The notes beneath the pieces were generated by a model. It did no database searches, was not told the DNA's origin, and saw nothing but the letters and a program-made list of their open reading frames with translations. A DNA stretch of 64,000 nt from Verrucomicrobiaceae bacterium (GTDB lineage Bacteria; Verrucomicrobiota; Verrucomicrobiia; Verrucomicrobiales; Akkermansiaceae), in contig JAIXOR010000003.1 in assembly GCA_027486655.1 (NCBI GenBank), positions 82,951 to 146,950 on the forward strand, read 5' to 3'. Each line of letters starts with the position of its first letter. The stretch's first letter is position 1. Both the position numbers and the translations under genes were made by a program. Shown in pieces: positions 60,960-64,000 of this stretch.

Positions 60960-60997
60960 CCGGCGGCGGGTTTTCCGAAACCTGCCGCCGGATTCTT
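60960..60997 (+). terminator. probable Rho-independent terminator
   Basis: CCGGCGGCGGGT-TTTCCGAA-ACCTGCCGCCGG followed by ATTCTTTT. Confidence 0.7.
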
Positions 60998-61046
60998 TTC
61001 GCACCCTGCTTGCCAACCCGGTACTCTCGTCTACGTTCCGCTGCCG

Positions 61047-61823
61047 ATGAGCCGCCCCACCGATCTCGAACCCGCCGTCCGCGATCCCAAGAAACTTCGC
61101 AGGACCGCCTGGCTTCTGGTCGCAATCATGATCATCGGCGGCATCCTGATTCTCAAAGCCTACGAAAAGGTCGCCATCGAGAAATCCAAGGACACCCGCC
61201 CCTCCGTCGTGCACCGTATCGCCAAGGAACGGGACCTCCGGATCTTCCGGCAAGATGCCAAAACCGTCGACCTCTTCGACCTGCGCGGAAGCGTCTGGGC
61301 CATACATCTCATCAGCCTCGCCCACCCGGAAGCCTCCCAACGCAGCTTCGAGGTCATGAAACGCCTCGCCGCCGCCCATGCCTCCACCTCGGATTTCCAC
61401 CTCGTTTCGCTCATCGTCGACCCCATCCAACCGCAGGACGCAGCCGCCACTCTCGCCAAGGCCTCCGCCGATCTCGGCATCTCGCTCCCCCAGTGGTGGC
61501 TGGGCACCAACGAAGCTCCCACCCTCCACAAGTTCGTCAAAAACGAACTCAAAACCGGCATCTTCCCCCATCTGGAAAACGGCCGGTGGATCTTCGATAC
61601 CTCCATCGTCCTCATCGATCGTGGCGGACACATCCGCCGCGCCGTCGTTCCCCAGAAAAAAGGCGGCCCGCCCTTCGTCGCCACTTTTGACTTCGACCAA
61701 GCCGCTTCCTGGGACGAAAAACACGTCAAAACCGGCACCAACCTCTCCAACCAGGCTCAACTCGAAGCCCTGCTCGCCGATACCGTGAAGACCCTCCTCG
61801 CCGAACCTCCGGAACTCCGATGA
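61047..61823 (+). CDS. membrane-anchored SCO/thioredoxin-fold-like protein without cysteines
   Basis: Adjacent and similar in layout to the following SCO-like gene; no Cys in the translated 258 aa. Confidence 0.65.
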   Translation: MSRPTDLEPAVRDPKKLRRTAWLLVAIMIIGGILILKAYEKVAIEKSKDTRPSVVHRIAKERDLRIFRQDAKTVDLFDLRGSVWAIHLISLAHPEASQRSFEVMKRLAAAHASTSDFHLVSLIVDPIQPQDAAATLAKASADLGISLPQWWLGTNEAPTLHKFVKNELKTGIFPHLENGRWIFDTSIVLIDRGGHIRRAVVPQKKGGPPFVATFDFDQAASWDEKHVKTGTNLSNQAQLEALLADTVKTLLAEPPELR

Positions 61824-62539
61824 CCCGAAAAACCACCATCGTCCTGTTTTACACCGGCGTCGCGATCGTTTCCATCGCGGTCGTCTCCCTCGCCTTCTTC
61901 ATCCGCTCGCGCATGCCCCGCCCGGAGCTTCCACCCATTGTCAACACCGGCAAACAAACCCCGGAACGATGGTTCGAAATCGCCAGGGACCTCGATGCCG
62001 TCAACCAGGAAGGCCGCCATGTCCGGCTCTCCGACCTCAAGGGAAAAGTCTGGGTCGCCGCCGAGTTCTTCGCCATCTGCCCGCACTGCGCCGTCCGCAA
62101 TGGCGAGGAACTGCACAAGATCTATCAGGAATTCGGTGCCCATCCGGACTTCCACATCACCTGCATTTCCGTCGACCCCGAAAACGACAAACAGGAAAAA
62201 CTCGCCGATTACGCCAAGGCCCTCAACGCCGATCCACGCAACTGGTGGTTCCTCAACGCCGGGGACACCAAGGCCACCCACGCCTACCTTGAGAATGAAC
62301 TCAAGTTCTTCGGCGTCCGCGAACGAACCGATCCGGTCGACATCGAAACCAACGGCCGCTACGCGCACGATCTCGGATTCCTCCTCGTGGACCGAGAATT
62401 CCGGGTCATCGGCAAATGGCCCCTCGCCGATGCCCGCTCCGAAAAAGCCCGTGCGGAGGACCCCAAGCTCTACGACCAGCTCAAAAAGGAAATGTTCGAC
62501 CGCATCCGTCTTGAACTCGACCGCAAACCCGCGAACTGA
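61820..62539 (+). CDS. SCO1/SenC-like protein
   Basis: DLKGKVWVAAEFFAICPHCAVRNGEEL...HITCISVDPENDKQEKLADYAK. Confidence 0.82.
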   Translation: MTRKTTIVLFYTGVAIVSIAVVSLAFFIRSRMPRPELPPIVNTGKQTPERWFEIARDLDAVNQEGRHVRLSDLKGKVWVAAEFFAICPHCAVRNGEELHKIYQEFGAHPDFHITCISVDPENDKQEKLADYAKALNADPRNWWFLNAGDTKATHAYLENELKFFGVRERTDPVDIETNGRYAHDLGFLLVDREFRVIGKWPLADARSEKARAEDPKLYDQLKKEMFDRIRLELDRKPAN

Positions 62540-62547
62540 ACGCCCCG

Positions 62548-63156
62548 ATGAATGACGAACGCACCCAATGGCTCCGCCGCGAACCGGACAACCGGCTCTC
62601 TGCAAAACTCCACATCGCAGCCTGGATTCTCACCGCTGCCGTTCTTGCCTTGGTCGGACTGATGCGCCGGGTCAAGATCCCCCTTCCCGAGGGCGTCACC
62701 CTCTCCTTTCTACCCCCCTTCCATGCCGCGGTGAACGCTGCAGCAGCCGTTGTTCTCATCATCGCCCTCGTTGCAGTCCTCAAGGGCCGGATCACCCTGC
62801 ACCGGCGCATGATACTCACCGCGATGGGACTCTCGGTCCTTTTCCTTCTAAGCTACGTCGCCTATCATTTCACCCACCAGGAAGTGAAATTCGGCGACGC
62901 CGACCTCAACGGCGTGGTCGACGCGGCCGAACTCGCCCAGGTGGGCTCCATGCGTGCCATCTACCTCGTTCTGCTCATTTCGCACATCGTGCTCGCGGCG
63001 GTCAGCCTTCCCTTCATTCTCTTCACCTTCATCGCCGGGTGGACCAACCGCTTCCAGGCTCACCGCAGGCTCGCCCGCTGGGTCTTCCCGATCTGGCTCT
63101 ACGTCGCCATCACCGGCCCCATCTGCTACTGGATGCTCAGGCCCTACTACCCTTGA
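62548..63156 (+). CDS. DUF420 membrane protein
   Basis: LHRRMILTAMGLSVLFLLSYVAYHFTHQEVKFG...MRAIYLVLLISHIVLAAVSLPFILFTF...RFQAHRRLARWVFPIWLYVAITGPICYWML. Confidence 0.85.
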   Translation: MNDERTQWLRREPDNRLSAKLHIAAWILTAAVLALVGLMRRVKIPLPEGVTLSFLPPFHAAVNAAAAVVLIIALVAVLKGRITLHRRMILTAMGLSVLFLLSYVAYHFTHQEVKFGDADLNGVVDAAELAQVGSMRAIYLVLLISHIVLAAVSLPFILFTFIAGWTNRFQAHRRLARWVFPIWLYVAITGPICYWMLRPYYP

Positions 63157-63193
63157 AGCGACGGAAAACCCGAGCACCGTCCCCTATCCGGCC

Positions 63194-63769
63194 ATGTCCC
63201 GCAAAAGCCTTCTGCATCAACTCGCGGACTATCGCATCCGCACTCCAGAAGAAGCCCACACCGCAGATCGCTTCACCTCTTTCATCGAATCGAATCCGGA
63301 CTGCTTCCAACGATCCCTCGCCATCGGCCACATCACCGGGTCCGCCTGGATCGTCAACCGGGATTCCTCCCTCATCCTCCTCACCCACCATCGCAAACTC
63401 GACCGCTGGCTCCAACTCGGAGGCCACGCCGACGGGGATCCGGACGTCGTCGCCGTCGCACTGCGGGAAGCCAGGGAAGAATCCGGCCTCGATTCCTTCG
63501 AAGTCCTGGGCGCCGGGATCTTCGATATCGACATCCATTCCATCCCTGCCCGCGCCGATACCCCGGAGCACCTCCATTACGACATCCGCTACCTCCTCAG
63601 GGCGAACTGCGAAGGAGATTACACCGTCAGCGAGGAATCCCACGACCTCCGTTGGGTCCACCCGGATCAACTCCCCCAGCTCACCTCCGAGCCCTCCATG
63701 CTCCGCATGCTCCACAAATCGCAACGCATCCTCGCCCACCCCGTCTCCACTCCAGAGTGCCGGGACTAG
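63194..63769 (+). CDS. NUDIX hydrolase
   Basis: LQLGGHADGDPDVVAVALREAREESGL. Confidence 0.9.
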   Translation: MSRKSLLHQLADYRIRTPEEAHTADRFTSFIESNPDCFQRSLAIGHITGSAWIVNRDSSLILLTHHRKLDRWLQLGGHADGDPDVVAVALREAREESGLDSFEVLGAGIFDIDIHSIPARADTPEHLHYDIRYLLRANCEGDYTVSEESHDLRWVHPDQLPQLTSEPSMLRMLHKSQRILAHPVSTPECRD

Positions 63770-63886
63770 CCCCCCTCCGGGCCATCTTCCCCACCCCAGC
63801 CCAGTCCTACTCACTTACACTACATGGTGACAGACAACTTGTAGGGATTCCTCTTGCCATGGGGCGCGGGGCATGCAGGATGGGGC

Positions 63887-64000
63887 ATGAGGCGGGCGCG
63901 CTGGTTGGCACCTTGGAAGGATTCGCGGGTCAAACCGGCGATCTACCACTGCATTTCACGCGTGGTGGACCGGCGCTTCGTCTTCAAGGACCTCGAACGC
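63887..64000 (+). CDS. RAYT/Y1-type transposase, 5' end (runs off right edge)
   Basis: MRRARWLAPWKDSRVKPAIYHCISRVVDRRFVFKDLER, N-terminus typical of Y1_Tnp-family proteins. Confidence 0.7.
   Translation, partial: MRRARWLAPWKDSRVKPAIYHCISRVVDRRFVFKDLER

Overview
A GC-rich bacterial window. The gene content (planctomycete-type sulfatases, DUF1501 and PSCyt1/PSD1 proteins, a TIGR04073-like protein, an autotransporter-associated beta-strand protein) suggests Verrucomicrobiota; that assignment is inference. Core genes include dnaG, trpC, prmA, mutM, ctaB, a SMUG-like uracil-DNA glycosylase, an UbiB-like kinase, a CrtI-like desaturase, a peptide ABC transporter operon, a two-component pair, SCO-like proteins, DUF420 and NUDIX. 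There are three tRNAs (Val-CAC, Gly-GCC, Met-CAT). The accessory part lies between tRNA-Val (about 6.05 kb) and trpC (about 16.4 kb). It holds an MBL-fold gene interrupted by one in-frame TGA, a Fic protein, a decayed methyltransferase N-terminus fused to the 3' remnant of a second helicase, an intact NERD/UvrD-type helicase, a RAYT (REP-associated tyrosine transposase) bounded by inverted repeats with an 80-bp miniature derivative beside it, and an RHS/YD-repeat remnant truncated at both ends. The RHS remnant carries four in-frame palindromes with a constant core and covarying arms. A 46-bp direct repeat of the trpC 3' end (45/46 identical) brackets 12.47-16.45 kb and looks like an att-type duplication. 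Outside the island, three unrelated secreted proteins share a C-terminal module of about 125-140 aa that could be a sorting domain. All calls were made by reading the sequence; no database search was run.
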